Below, piece by piece: positions 1-11,677 of a stretch of 64,000 bases of DNA (its first letter is position 1; every line of letters starts with the position of its first letter). The stretch is from Selaginella moellendorffii (Eukaryota; Streptophyta; Lycopodiopsida; Selaginellales; Selaginellaceae), in the NCBI RefSeq assembly GCF_000143415.4, contig NW_003314277.1, forward strand, positions 291,059 to 355,058. The letters run 5' to 3'. The translations under genes and the position numbers were made by a program. The notes below the pieces were generated by a model that was not told the DNA's origin, did not search any database, and worked only from the letters and a program-made list of their open reading frames with translations.

Positions 1-385
1 AGATGTTAGTTGGACAAATTTGCACGAAACTAGAAAAGAATCTAACTATGCTCGCCTAGATAAACATAAAGGTGTTTTATTAAAATAGAAAATTGTTCAA
101 ATAGAAAAGATTGTAGCTTGTTGTGCTATTTTAGGAATAAATTATAATCTTTCAAATTAATAAAAATAATTATTATAAAGTTATGGTGGCTGTTAACTAC
201 AAGGTTGGAGTGTCAAACCTGCTTTGTAAAAAATAATAATGGGAACTAATATTTTTAACACTAAAGCCATAATATTATACTCTAGATCACTAAATCCAAG
301 ACTAAACTTTACTTCCAGCTTGGTATATCTTCAAACTCTCCCAAATGTAAAATAAATTATAATCAAACTTTAAAAACATAAGAGG
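1..385. repeat. Left copy of a 0.39-kb direct repeat flanking a GDSL gene
   Basis: This stretch is nearly identical to 20,189-20,575, the 5' flank of the minus-strand GDSL esterase gene. Only scattered single-base differences are visible, and weaker similarity continues to about 620 (and about 20,810). Because the matching copy lies just upstream of a GDSL gene, this copy is probably the promoter flank of a second, tandem GDSL gene lying left of the window. That last step is inference. Confidence 0.9.
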
Positions 386-1399
386 AAATACTTTAACCTT
401 ATTCCAAAATAAATCTCAATCTCCTTGTGTTTGTAACAACTTGTATAGCTTAAAAAAAGAGAGATTGAATACAGGATCTTCTTATTTTGAGCTTTTGTAG
501 GAAAGAGAGCTTTATTGAGCACCAGGACAATAATAGCCAAAGTACTTAGACAACAGCTAAGGAACTCCTCCTACCTTCATGCAGGGAGAATTTAAGCTCT
601 TCCAGCCATCAAATAGTACTAATTATCTCAACCATAAGATCCAACAGAAGTGTAAGATTTTTAAACCATAGTAAGAAAATAAATCACAACCATTAAAATT
701 ATCTATCAAAAAAATTAAAACAGTATAAAAATAAGAACATATTCCACTAATGCAGACCATTTTTATGAGGTACTTAATTTTAACTTAATCTGTATAAAAG
801 AAATTTAGTTTCTATAAAACTTTATAAACTCCTAAATAGTTATTATTTTAGTGGGTATCATTTGTGTTCACTAGAGGACTCCTTAAGTAGAATATATGGC
901 TTTTTCCATAAGAAAATAAAATATATAATATAGTGGTAAAACAAAGTAATTAAAAAATGTAGCTAAAATACGCTAAAATTACATTATAATTTTTAATATA
1001 AAATATTTTAAAACTTTTTATATTTTGAATTATAAAAATCACAAATATTTTTAGAATAAAGCTATGAGTGCATGGAATATGGATATGGAATACAGAAATG
1101 TGCATATCAATTAACCCAAAAACCCTAACTTATATACAAAAGTGAGTGGTCTAGATTGAAGTTAATATGACAACTATCAAAATCCCATTATACTAATATT
1201 AGTGTACGGTCATTAATATTAATATATAGCATTGTAACTATACACTTAAAGCTCATATCATCCTATCCTCTCAGAAGGATAGAAGGCAGTTAGGGTTTGT
1301 TGGTTGACAGACCAGAATCTTGAGGAACACTAGGAGGAGGCACTGGTAGATCTGTAGGTAGTACTAGTTATTTCTAATTATTTTGTGTTTCAACTATTG
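386..1399. other. AT-rich DNA, no gene recognised
   Basis: Very AT-rich sequence with stops in all frames. No open frame, RNA gene or clear repeat was recognised apart from fading similarity to 20,576-20,810 at the left edge. Confidence 0.6.
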
Positions 1400-2226
1400 T
1401 ATATGTAAAATTTTTGGAAGATTAGCCTATTGAATATCTTATAAACTTGTAGTTCAATTTGCTACAACACTTAATATGGTCCTTTCCACTGAGCAAAAAG
1501 CCCTTTAGATAAACCACATACTGTAAAATTGAGAAAACAAACTAATACTAAATCATCCACTTTGTACTTTGTAATTGGATGATAATGGGAATTGTAATGC
1601 TATTGTTATCCCACTTGTATGTGGCTTAAATGTTTAGTAGACTTTGCTCAAACAAATGGAAGAATGTTCATTAAATACTAATCCCAAGATTTAGTATTGA
1701 CAACTTGTAGCAATCACAAAGGTAAACTCAATTCCATTGTTAATATCAAATTATAACTATATAAAAGTTTATATGGTAAAGCATCAATAAAACTTTGTAC
1801 CTTTATGATATATGTATACCAAAGAAATGGCAAATAACCATTTTTATCCAAATGCTAAAGTTTACATACTTCATGATCATCTCTTTAAAGATCCAAATGA
1901 GCTATTCCACTAAACCATCTATTTGTATATGATAAACATTTGCAAAAGTGTGGTGTATCCCTAACCTAAATGTTAAAATGTAACCATAAATGTGGGATCA
2001 TTATCCAAAAAAAATGCTCTAGACAACATTGTTAGAATACCACTCAATTGAGGAAGAAGTATCTAATAATAGTTGCAAACAAAAGCACAAATTTCCACTC
2101 AGCAAGTTAAAAACAATAATAACATACTCATTGTTAGCAGTTAAGTATGGAAAATGCCCCATCAAATCAAATGCCATTAACACAAATGAATAGGAAACTA
2201 CAATTAATTATAATTGTCCTTTTGCA
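1400..2226 (-). pseudogene. Ty3/gypsy integrase relic (outer-element family)
   Basis: Read on the minus strand this aligns base by base with the 3' part of the gypsy integrase at 41,350-42,108 plus 49,758-49,830. It includes the stretch encoding the second catalytic Asp (LDNxP context), the region around the catalytic Glu, and the C-terminal QWKGPY segment. Stops and frameshifts are frequent, and most differences are C-to-T or G-to-A. The copy is uninterrupted at 1,476-1,492, where the relative at 42,104 carries a chromovirus insertion, so it preserves the empty target site. No LTR was recognised beyond it. It is dead. Confidence 0.85.
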
Positions 2227-3240
2227 ATTATATATATATTATTAATAATTATTTTTAGTAATTCTGCTTTTAATATATTATTTTTCTTGAAATATTAACA
2301 TTCTAATCTTGTTTATATCTCAAGTAAAAACATAAAATATATATAACTATAACAAGCAATTTGTGCTTGCAAGTTTTTGGGAGGTACACCTTTCAAGATG
2401 GGAGGTGTACCTAGAGTGGGTATCCCAGCAAAAAAATGTTTTCTATAGTAATATAATCTTGAATATGTTAGGTCAAAATCAACTTTTATAATTTTATTTT
2501 AATAGTACTTAAAAATATATCAAGAAAATTATATTTTATACAAATGGCCTGTTTAGATATCACTGAAACATATAAAACCTAACACTAGGTGATTATATAT
2601 AAAAGCTGTTACCACTGAAGTGGCTAAATTTGGGTTTGTTTAGATTTATAAGTTTGTAAGGCTATAATGAAAGCTCCAATTGTTAATATAAATAAATTAA
2701 ACAAAAAAAGTATATATTATATTCTTATATCTAGCCTTAGTCGTTTACAATTTAACTCCTTACCAGAAAAAGAATTTGATTAAGCAGTAATATTTAAAAT
2801 ACTTTTTCTAACTAAAAATGTAGTATTTTTAGTACATATTATGGAATATAATATTTGAATTTACAGTTTATATAACATATATATTATAAAACATTTTCTT
2901 AGTAATTATTTCCTTGACTTTATCTAGGTAGTAATATATTAATGTTTCTTAAAATCTTATTGTTCTATACTCATTAAAACACATAACTAAGCAAGGTCTT
3001 GCTAATAACTAAATTAGTAATAATTATTCTTACTAATTATTATCTTACTTTTGTTTGATAAATATTGATATAAGCTCATCCCTTTAAATATATTCATATT
3101 TCCAAATAGTACTTTGTATCTGATTTTTTATTAATAAATATTTATTCTTACTTATGCTTAGGAATATATTATATTCTAATATATTCATTGATTTTTATAT
3201 TCACCCAGCATTTGCTGGGTAATACTTGTATATTAATAAT
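2227..3240. other. AT-rich DNA, nothing recognised
   Basis: Dense A/T tracts and short TA repeats with no open frame above background. It could be decayed transposon DNA, but nothing specific is visible. Confidence 0.6.
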
Positions 3241-3600
3241 AATTTTAGGATATAAGGAGTAAAGGTTTTACAAAATTATCGCTTCGGTTAGCACTGTTGG
3301 GGTGGGTCATGCTGGCAGGCTGGGCTGTGGGCGCCAAGGCCAGGTTTTCATACTCAAGGTGTCACGAGCTATGCTGGGAAGATGTTTTGATTGGGGAGGG
3401 AGGCTAGGAGAGAGCTCTGGCTCATGTCCAAGCTCCACAGCTGCAATGGACTGGAATAGTCTCCTTGGCAGGCTTCATGAGGAGAGGAATGGTGGGTAGT
3501 GATGCAGGTGTGCAATGCTCATCACCCCAGAGGTGATGAGCTGCAAGGGCCCTAGCCACAGCCACAGCTATGACAGCATACTGATCTCTCAACAATCGAA
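3241..3600. other. Isolated GC-rich patch
   Basis: A sharply bounded G-rich patch inside AT-rich DNA. It is open for about 65 codons in one frame, but the translation has no recognisable motif. It may be an LTR or another transposon remnant. It does not match the LTR arrays found elsewhere in the window. Confidence 0.4.
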
Positions 3601-5030
3601 GGTAAATACTTTCTTTGGAATTCTTGCTCTTTTTTCTAAAAAATAAGGCTTTTTTACTTGTAGAGATGGCAGCGCTAGCTATTTAAGCAAGGTATTTACA
3701 GTCTCTTCTCTTCTAAAGGTTTACAATCTCTTGTATGCTCTCAGGTAGATAAGCTCTTCTGGACCTATTTTTGTGGTGCTTTGCGGCTAAAGTTGAGCAG
3801 AGAGTGAATTGCCAATGTCTGTTGTCCAAAACAGGGTAATTTAGGGCAAATTGTGCATGACTAACGAAAGCTTACATGCTGCATGCAGAAGTTGTTTACA
3901 TGAAAGCATTCCTTAAAAAAAAAAAACTTGGATGATTGCCTATTAATTTAAACCAGTTTTTTTTCTCCATATATTTATTTCTCATAGAAAACAGCTATTT
4001 CAAGGTTGTAATGATGCTACTTACAAGTAGTAAGACCATTATTAAACTACCATTTTCTATATCATTTAAAACTCTTATTTATATTGAACTTTTCTTGGTC
4101 TTCATAAAATTTAAAGTTCCTTTTTATCTCAAATATTGAATTTTTTTCTCTTGGTGCAAAAAGTCTTATAAACTGTTGATTGTTGAAACTATGTGAAGTT
4201 GATAAATCCTGTTAGGGTTGTATTAAAAATGTCATATTCAGTAAAAATGGAGCTAAGATAAAAATAAGATAAATGGTAAAGAAGATATATAAAGTTTCTC
4301 TTATGTAAAAGTTTTTTGAAATAGTTTTTGTATCTTTGGGTGGATGGTAAAATTACAGCATTGATATTTTACTTTATCTTTCCTTATCATTTGATCATTG
4401 CAAGTATTATTACATCAGCACAAAGGAGCCTTGAAGGTTTTTTATCTATGATATAAGAAAAAAAAACTCTTAGTACATAAGGAGAAAAATAAATAAGAAA
4501 TATGAGCTTCTTACATTAGGTCCTTTACACATACACAACTAAAGCAAAACTTTTGAGACAATTAACAGCAAAATGGAAAATAAAAACACTTGATGCTACA
4601 TACTTATACTTAATTGACTCCACACTACGATTTTAAAACGACTTAAAACTGCTCTATAAAGTATATAGAATGTATGGACAATCTAATAATTGTCTATCTT
4701 TGAAATAAACTACTCATTACTATCTTTCATGGAATGACATCTAGATGATGAATATTTCAAACCATCTTAAGTTCCACCAACTAATAAATTATAAGGATAT
4801 AGCAAATGCAGGATGCAATGAATATAGATGGTAGCAAATTCTAGAAAAATTAACTTTGTATGCATTGAAAATAATAACTTTGCCAATCAAGATACATAAT
4901 AGAAAACCTATTGTCACTTGGATTTTTGCAAAGCTAGGGCTTTGCTAGTTTGTCATGAATTTTAGGTATTTCTTCTATAGATGGTAGTGAATATACTTAG
5001 TTGTCCCAGAAAGAGGAGAGATTTTCTTAC
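3601..5030. other. AT-rich DNA, nothing recognised
   Basis: No gene, RNA or repeat could be supported. Short open frames encode low-complexity hydrophobic stretches typical of T-rich DNA. Confidence 0.6.
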
Positions 5031-5695
5031 CTATAGAATGATGGGTGGGGAGTGGAGGCTCTCGGGCAGTTGGGGAATCGCAGTTGCCTAACTCTACTTC
5101 CCATACAAACAAGAGTTGGCTTGCTTGCCAAGGTTATATCGTGGTGCTTTGATGGCTCCTCTTGTGTGCCTCACCTTGTGGGCTTCCTGTACCCATTGGC
5201 CGAAGGAAACGGTGCTCAAGTGCTCTAGTGGCAAGCACATGCAGCATCTGTCCAGGTGTTACCCAATTGGCGATCTAGACATAGAACTCCTAACATAGAA
5301 TGCCTGAGCAGTGTTGCATGTATGAGTGCTCATGGCCATTAGCTAGTGGCGTGGGGGGCTCCCCAATATTGATGGGGGGTGGGGTTGTGCAAGGGTTCTC
5401 GACTGTGAAGAGAGCCTTGGCATAGCTTCCCTAACACCCGCTCCAATGTTCAGTAGAGTCGTGTTGTGTGGTCCATGGGCATGACCTTGGGACCACATCT
5501 GCATGCCTGTTGGGCAAGGGGGAGGGAGGCAACAGTGTGGTCCTTCGGGCTTCCAAGGGAGGCAAGCCTCGGGGGTGGTGTGGCTGCTTGGCAAGGGCCA
5601 ATGTCATGCAGTAGGAAAGGGGAGGGGCCCCCACCTACCGTACGACAGAGGGAGGAAGGGGGGAGGACTCTCCAAGGCCCAAAGAGCGTAGCTAT
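5031..5695. other. Second isolated GC-rich patch
   Basis: A G-rich block with overlapping open frames on both strands (up to 91 codons) but no protein family signature. The overlap on opposite strands suggests compositional openness rather than coding. It is probably a transposon remnant of unknown type. Confidence 0.4.
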
Positions 5696-6989
5696 GCTTA
5701 AATATTTTAGAATAGTTTACCTTAGACAATTTTGTATTTAACTTTCTAAACACTTTTTAGTATATTTTATCATCTAATTGGTTGATATGCAATCAGATTA
5801 ATCTTGTGTTTATAAATTATTAGCATGTTTATAATTATTGATTAATTATATTAATAATAATACTAAACAAGAGAAGAAACCAAGCATTACTATATGCATC
5901 ATGAAGTAAGTTAATGAGTAATATGTTTTTTAACTATAAAAAATAAAAGTAAAGGTGTTCATTGCTCTTTCTCACTCTTTAAGATACTGCCATTATTCAA
6001 GGTATTCCATGTGAAAAAAAGGTTTATTGCTAAGCTTGAGCACAAAAAATTGATTGCTATCTCTTATATCACCTAGAAATGAACATCTAGATACCATGCA
6101 AACCAACACGAGATCATACTCAACTGTGCTTTTATAAGTATTTAAATTTAGTTGTAAGCCTACTTAACTATAGTTGTGTAGAGCAAGAGGTTGAAATGAC
6201 ACTTTAAAAGAGTGGCCTCTTCCTCTTGACCATTGTAATAAGTTGGAATAAATTAGACTAGCTGTCCACTCAATTGTGATCTTGATCGTTGTGTTAAGTT
6301 GGAATGGAATTAGACCAATTACCCACTCAATCATGACTTTGGAAACTTTATGTTTTTGGCTAGAGGTGCATTTGTGTAATTCCCCCCGATTTCTCTAATT
6401 GTATTTATATTTTTTGAGTTGAATTTTAAGGAAAAATTTCAGCTTTGACAACAGCCGAAGCTGATCAAGTGCAACTAGTAGCTTGACTCTAGAGGAATTT
6501 GATAGTTAGGTACTCCTAAATAAGGGAGGAGGCTATATTATGCAAATTAGCTGCAGTTGGTACCTTGAGTATTATTCTCAAGAAATGTTTTGAGCCCTTG
6601 GCAGCATATCTAAATCCCTGACAGAATATGCTCCTTCAATTTCCTTGCACATATGTATAGTATTATTCTCAAATGTGCAACAGACCTAGTAGCATATTCT
6701 AAATCCAATTGAGCTTTGCTAAGTTTAAAGGGTGTTCATCCCTTTAGCATTTTATGTTATGTGCTCTATTCATGGCCTAACTTTATGACCTTCCTATGGG
6801 TCTTTCTTAAAAACTACTTTCTTGGACTCACTATATTGCTTATTTCCTTTATGTGTTTTTCCCACTTGGTCACCTCGACCAAGTCATACCATTGCCAATA
6901 ATTCAAATTAACACTTTGAATCGAGAACCTTGTTTCTTAACCTAGCAAAAACCTTATTTTTGTTTATCCATATGATCATATAGTGATAT
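5696..6989. other. AT-rich DNA, nothing recognised
   Basis: No supported feature. It may contain the lost 3' LTR side of the minus-strand element that begins at about 6,990, but no LTR sequence can be recognised. Confidence 0.5.
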
Positions 6990-8928
6990 CACTTTGACAT
7001 TTTAATAGGTTTGCCAAAAGGTATTAAGTCTTTTAGACCTTTAGTTGTTGACTATGACCCTAGAGGCATCCCCCACACTTAGCGGTGCACCCAAGCCAAC
7101 CCTTCTAGCAAAGGGTTCATAATAACTAAGACTAGGTGTCCCCATCTCATCCACCACATCTTTGGTGCCACTTACACTAAAGTGGTCAAATTAAATATGT
7201 TGAGCTTTCATATGAGGCATCCCCTATTTGGTGGTGTGCCTAAACCAATCTCCTTATTAAGAGTCTATGATCACTAAAAAATAAGTGTCTTTATATTCTA
7301 AACCATCACCATATTCTAGTGAGTTGGGACTCAAACTCAACCTCTATATATGCATTTACAAATAGCATCATCTAAGATGCTTGGTATAACTACTCACGCT
7401 AATGCACCAACTATACCCAAAGTGCACTATGGATTACAAGTTAGGAACTTAGTCCCTCCGAACTGCTAAGTCTTCTTACTTAACAAGTTTGGGATTATAC
7501 ATGGACTCCTCCATCTTCATGGGCCACCCATTTTTTAAGTTAACACCTTCAACTAGAGTCTTTGTTCCCTCGACTTTGCCAATCTCACTTAGCAAGTCAC
7601 CTGACTAGTGTAATATAGTTTCATGTATAATCATGAAAGTCCTTAGCTATCTACTTTTATTCAAAGTCATTTCTTTGAACACTCGGGGATTAATTCCCTA
7701 CTCTTGATAGCCTCACTTTATGGCAAACTTCAAGACTACACTTTTGTTGTGCCATTGTAATTTCATATATTCCTATGAACTATTTATACTTGTCTTTCTA
7801 GGTATTAATTTACCTAGAATTGTCTTTGGGAACTTTAAAGGGATTTTGTCCTTTCCCTTGCTAAAACCTCTCCTTTCGTAAGCCTTTTAATTGCTATATC
7901 GTTTAATATAGACAATTCTATACTTTAGACTTTCCACGACATCACAGTTACCAATGGTAACACTTTCTAACACCCACTTAATCCTCTACTTCTAACTTAT
8001 ATAACCACCCTTAGTTATGCCCTTCAATTTCTATAGTTCTGTTCTATCCCTTTATTATTTGCTCTCAACCTTACATGTGGCCTTTGGTTATTCTTCCTAT
8101 ACACTAAGAAAATAGCTTTGCACTTTTTACCATGCTTTAACAAGTATTCTTAGAGATGAACCTACCCGATAGCCTAAGGAGTGGTTTCTCAATCTAGATA
8201 TGCTCCTCTTGTAATCCCACATGCTGAGATTAACATTAATATTCATGGGCATTTGTGTGTCTATCACTAGCCTAGCCAAAATCTTTTTTGGCTTTATCCA
8301 TTTTTAGATAAATAGACTTCTCCCATCTTTAGCTTTTTGCAACTTAGACATTGGATAGCGCTTCATATCTATTATTCTTTGGGGACTTAATCACTACGGT
8401 CTTATCTAATGCTCTCATGATACCAACTTTCTAGGTGTTTAAGAGTGCTTAAATGTCCTCATTATGGACTTTTTTTTACAACAAACATTTCCTTTTACAT
8501 AAACAATTTATCCCTTAAGGGATATATTTATCTTCCTTCTTATCCCAATAAAAAGTTTTAGGAAATTGATTTCCACTAATTCACTCAATTATGCCATATA
8601 TTTTGTTTAGTTGCCTCATAGTCGTCAATTTCTATAACTCATTGCTAGTGTTTCTACACCTCCATCATTATTTGGGTCCACACATTTGAATCACATGCCT
8701 TCCAACTTAGGCCATGCCAATCCCATTTCCATCAGGATTCATTTGGCAAAAGTCCTTATGAACCAACTAGCTTAACTTCAAGGCCTCATCCCTTAAGACA
8801 CTTGGGGTTTCCACTCCATTAGCTCCACAAGCGTATTTTCACAACACTTTCCACTTATGTCTAGATCTTTGCCAAAACCAAAATAATTGTTTTTCATGCC
8901 ATCTATCAGTTAGTATTGCATTATAGTG

Positions 8929-10024
8929 TGTAAGCGACTAAATTTTCCATTCTACTTTAGTCACTTAACCACACCTCTGACCACTTGGAGGAGTCTCATT
9001 CACAACCTCCATAAGTCCAATCCAGGACTTGGGACTTGCTAGCCCCGAGAATGACATCCATGCCACTCAACATTTGCACTTGGTCCAAGTGCTCCACGTG
9101 TCCGATCCCATGACCGACACTCAAAGGTACCACCGACATAGCAGCCCGTTACGCTAAGGCCATGCCCAATCACCTTTACCACACTGGTAGTCCAATACCA
9201 CTTGCATCACCGTCTTGGCTCTCCAAGACTAGGCAAACCATCCGTGAGTGGTCATCTCAGATCCACTCCTTAGCATCCTTAGGATGCCCACCGACAAGGG
9301 GAATAGCCTTCCCCAATATCCCTCTGTCAGTCCCCACTAAGTCCCTTTCTGCCCTTGGCCGTGTTTGCCAACACTGCCACTGGATCAAGACCCACAGGCC
9401 CGACCACTAAGTCCCACGGTCCTCTGGGACTTCCTCACCACACGACTGTGTCCTTGGTCACTACCCCAGAGGACTGCTCCTCTTCCTTTCCATAGTCTGG
9501 GCCTTTGGGACAACATCTCGGAACACCGTGGCCTTACGCGAGCCACCTGGGTACTCTCCTCGCCTTCTGCCCTTGGGTGCTCTAGCCATGGGCTTAGAGC
9601 GGGTTCCATTGAGCCACACCAGGTATCCAAGTAGGTAGTGCCACCCACACTTGGACTGGGAGCATCGGCCAGTCGATCTCCCGGGGGAACTAGAGCCGGC
9701 TCTTGAACACTTCACCAAGCTACCCCGCTTGTCGGTCTGTGTTCACTCTAGTCTTGGACTTCCCAGTGGGCAGCTCATCACCCAACATTGGGTCCGGCCT
9801 TCCTGGGCCAAACTGGCCTTTCCTGGCCAAACTGGCTCCACTGCAGTCCTCCCCCTACTATACTTTTGGAGCTCACCAAACCCCCCAGGGTCTGGGAGAC
9901 GAACGCTTTGGGCTTTCACCCTCTCAGGCTCCGGACTCGGACTCGGACTCGGACTCGGATTCGGACTCGGACTCGGGCTCGGGCTCGGTCTCGGCCTCGG
10001 CCTCGGTCTCGGTCTCGGTCCCGA

Positions 10025-10056
<32 letters not shown>

Positions 10057-10742
10057 CCGGTCTCGGTCTCGACTTCGGACTCCATCTCCGACTCCATCTC
10101 GGACTCCATCTCGGATCCATCTCGGGTCCATCTCGGACTCCATCTCGGGTTCCATCTCGGGTCCATCTCGGACTCCATCTCGGACTCCATTTCGGGTCCA
10201 TCTCAAGTCCACCTCGGACTCCATCTCGGACTCCATCTCGGACTCCATCTCGGACTCCATCTCGGGTCCATCTCGGACTCCACTTTGGACTCCAACTCGG
10301 GTCCATCTCGGGTCCACCTCGGACTCCACTTCGGACTCCATCTCGGACTCCATCTCGGGTCCATCTCGGACTCCACTTCGGACTCCAACTCGGGTCCATC
10401 TCGGACTCCACTTCGGACTCCAACTCGGGTCCATCTCGGACTCCTCTTCGGACTCCAACTCGGGTCCATCTCGGACTCCACTTCGGACTCCAACTCGAGT
10501 CCATCTCGGACACTCCCACGTGTCATGTGTTTGTCCTTTTGGGTCCCTTTTTGGAGCCTCGCCTTTTGCTCGCTTCGTGCTCGTTCCTCGAGCACTTCGT
10601 TGGGAGTTCCACTCCCGCTCTTGACTTTTCAAGTCGGAGCTTTTGGTCCAAACATGTTACGCTCGTTTGGCTCTCGCTTCGGCCACTACCATGTGGCGCC
10701 CTTCCGGCTCCACTTTGGGGCCTAGGGATTTTGTGTCTCACA
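8929..10742 (-). repeat. Solo chromovirus LTR (family A) with TSD TAGTG
   Basis: A 1,814-bp LTR with TG...CA ends and perfect 5-bp duplications TAGTG at 8,924-8,928 and 10,743-10,747. No internal region is attached, so this is a solo LTR left by LTR-LTR recombination. Orientation is minus: the right end on the complement matches the start, and the left end matches the ..GCTTACA terminus, of the chromovirus LTRs at 42,109 and 48,636. It lies inside the internal region of the older same-family element at 6,990-13,232 and is much less decayed than its host. Confidence 0.92.
9930..10515. repeat. Tandem array of CTCGGACTC / TCGGACTCCATC units inside the LTR
   Basis: About 140 bp of 6-bp units (TCGGAC/TCGGTC) followed by about 440 bp of 12- to 18-bp units built on TCGGACTCCATC and TCGGGTCCATC. 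The unit contains no stop in any frame, so five long overlapping open frames (up to 364 codons) arise on both strands with simple peptide repeats (Gly-Leu, Ser-Asp, Arg-Thr, Glu-Ser). These are not genes. In LTR sense orientation the unit reads GAGTCCGAG and lies just upstream of a TATA-like element. Confidence 0.95.
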
Positions 10743-11660
10743 TAGTGTTCCTACACAACTCTGTGCCAAAGTTGTTTTTTCCGGCAATACCTTACCTATG
10801 ACTTTAGTATGGTATGTTCTGCTGTCAATGAAATACCCACTACTCTCATCCTTGGATCTTATGATCTTTTCCGTCCTTTGTAATGTACAACACACCTTAA
10901 TACAAATGCTTCCATCAATCCTTTAGACCATTTTTTTATTCTACTTGAGTCATCTAATTTTTGAACTTTACTAATCTAATGATGTATAAGGTCTTACTTT
11001 TGAGATGTCCACTCACTAGAATACAATTTCTTGTATTCATATCCTACTTATAAAGACTATCTTTGCAAGTGTTTCTCCAACACTTGATTATTTTTTTTAT
11101 TTCATATGGGATATATTTACCCTTTAGGACTATCTGTTTATATAATGAGAATACTAACTCATCTTCTAAGAATACCCCTAACTCTTTGGGTTGTTCTAAC
11201 ATTTATTGAAAGTAGCTCCAGCTACTATTTCAAGGACTTATATCCTCATCCATATTTAACCTGTTATGGTCATTAACTCCAATCTCAAATTCTTGAGCAC
11301 TATCCTCAATTATATAAGGATAATCTTATGACTCCTTTATCATTTAGGAGTTTTCATCATTCATGTGATCCCAATTGTAGTTGTTTACAACAACCACATT
11401 ATCTAGTTTGCTAAGTCAAACACCTTTATGAATCATATCCTCAACTCTCTGAGAATAACCTTGTTCCCAAGATCCCAAAGTTGTTCTTTTATTGGCCTTT
11501 TTTTATTCACCATATTGCTAACATGTTCATATATGAACTAAGGTGGAGAGTCATACCCTCTCGACATGCTATTCCTCGAGGAAGACCCACTCTTGGGACC
11601 TTTCGATGCCAATATCAAGTGGTGATATATTTAACCACTAATAAGAGTTGGACTAAGGAA

Positions 11661-11674
11661 TATCTCTAATACCA
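11661..11674 (-). other. Primer binding site for initiator-Met tRNA (decayed)
   Basis: On the minus strand this reads TGGTATTAGAG, one change from the plant tRNA-iMet primer site TGGTATCAGAG. It is separated from the LTR by 3 nt, the same spacing as in the chromovirus at 43,236. It fixes the LTR at 11,678-13,232 as the 5' LTR of a minus-strand element. Confidence 0.85.
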
Positions 11675-11677
11675 AAT

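Noticed and set aside
5343-5741. Open frames in the GC-rich patch as small genes
   Set aside because: Overlapping frames on both strands, no recognisable domain, and composition alone explains the openness.
9651-10745. Long open frames (364, 340, 278, 258 and 238 codons) as repeat-protein genes
   Set aside because: They arise because the LTR tandem unit lacks stops in all frames. They overlap on both strands and lie inside a solo LTR with target duplications.
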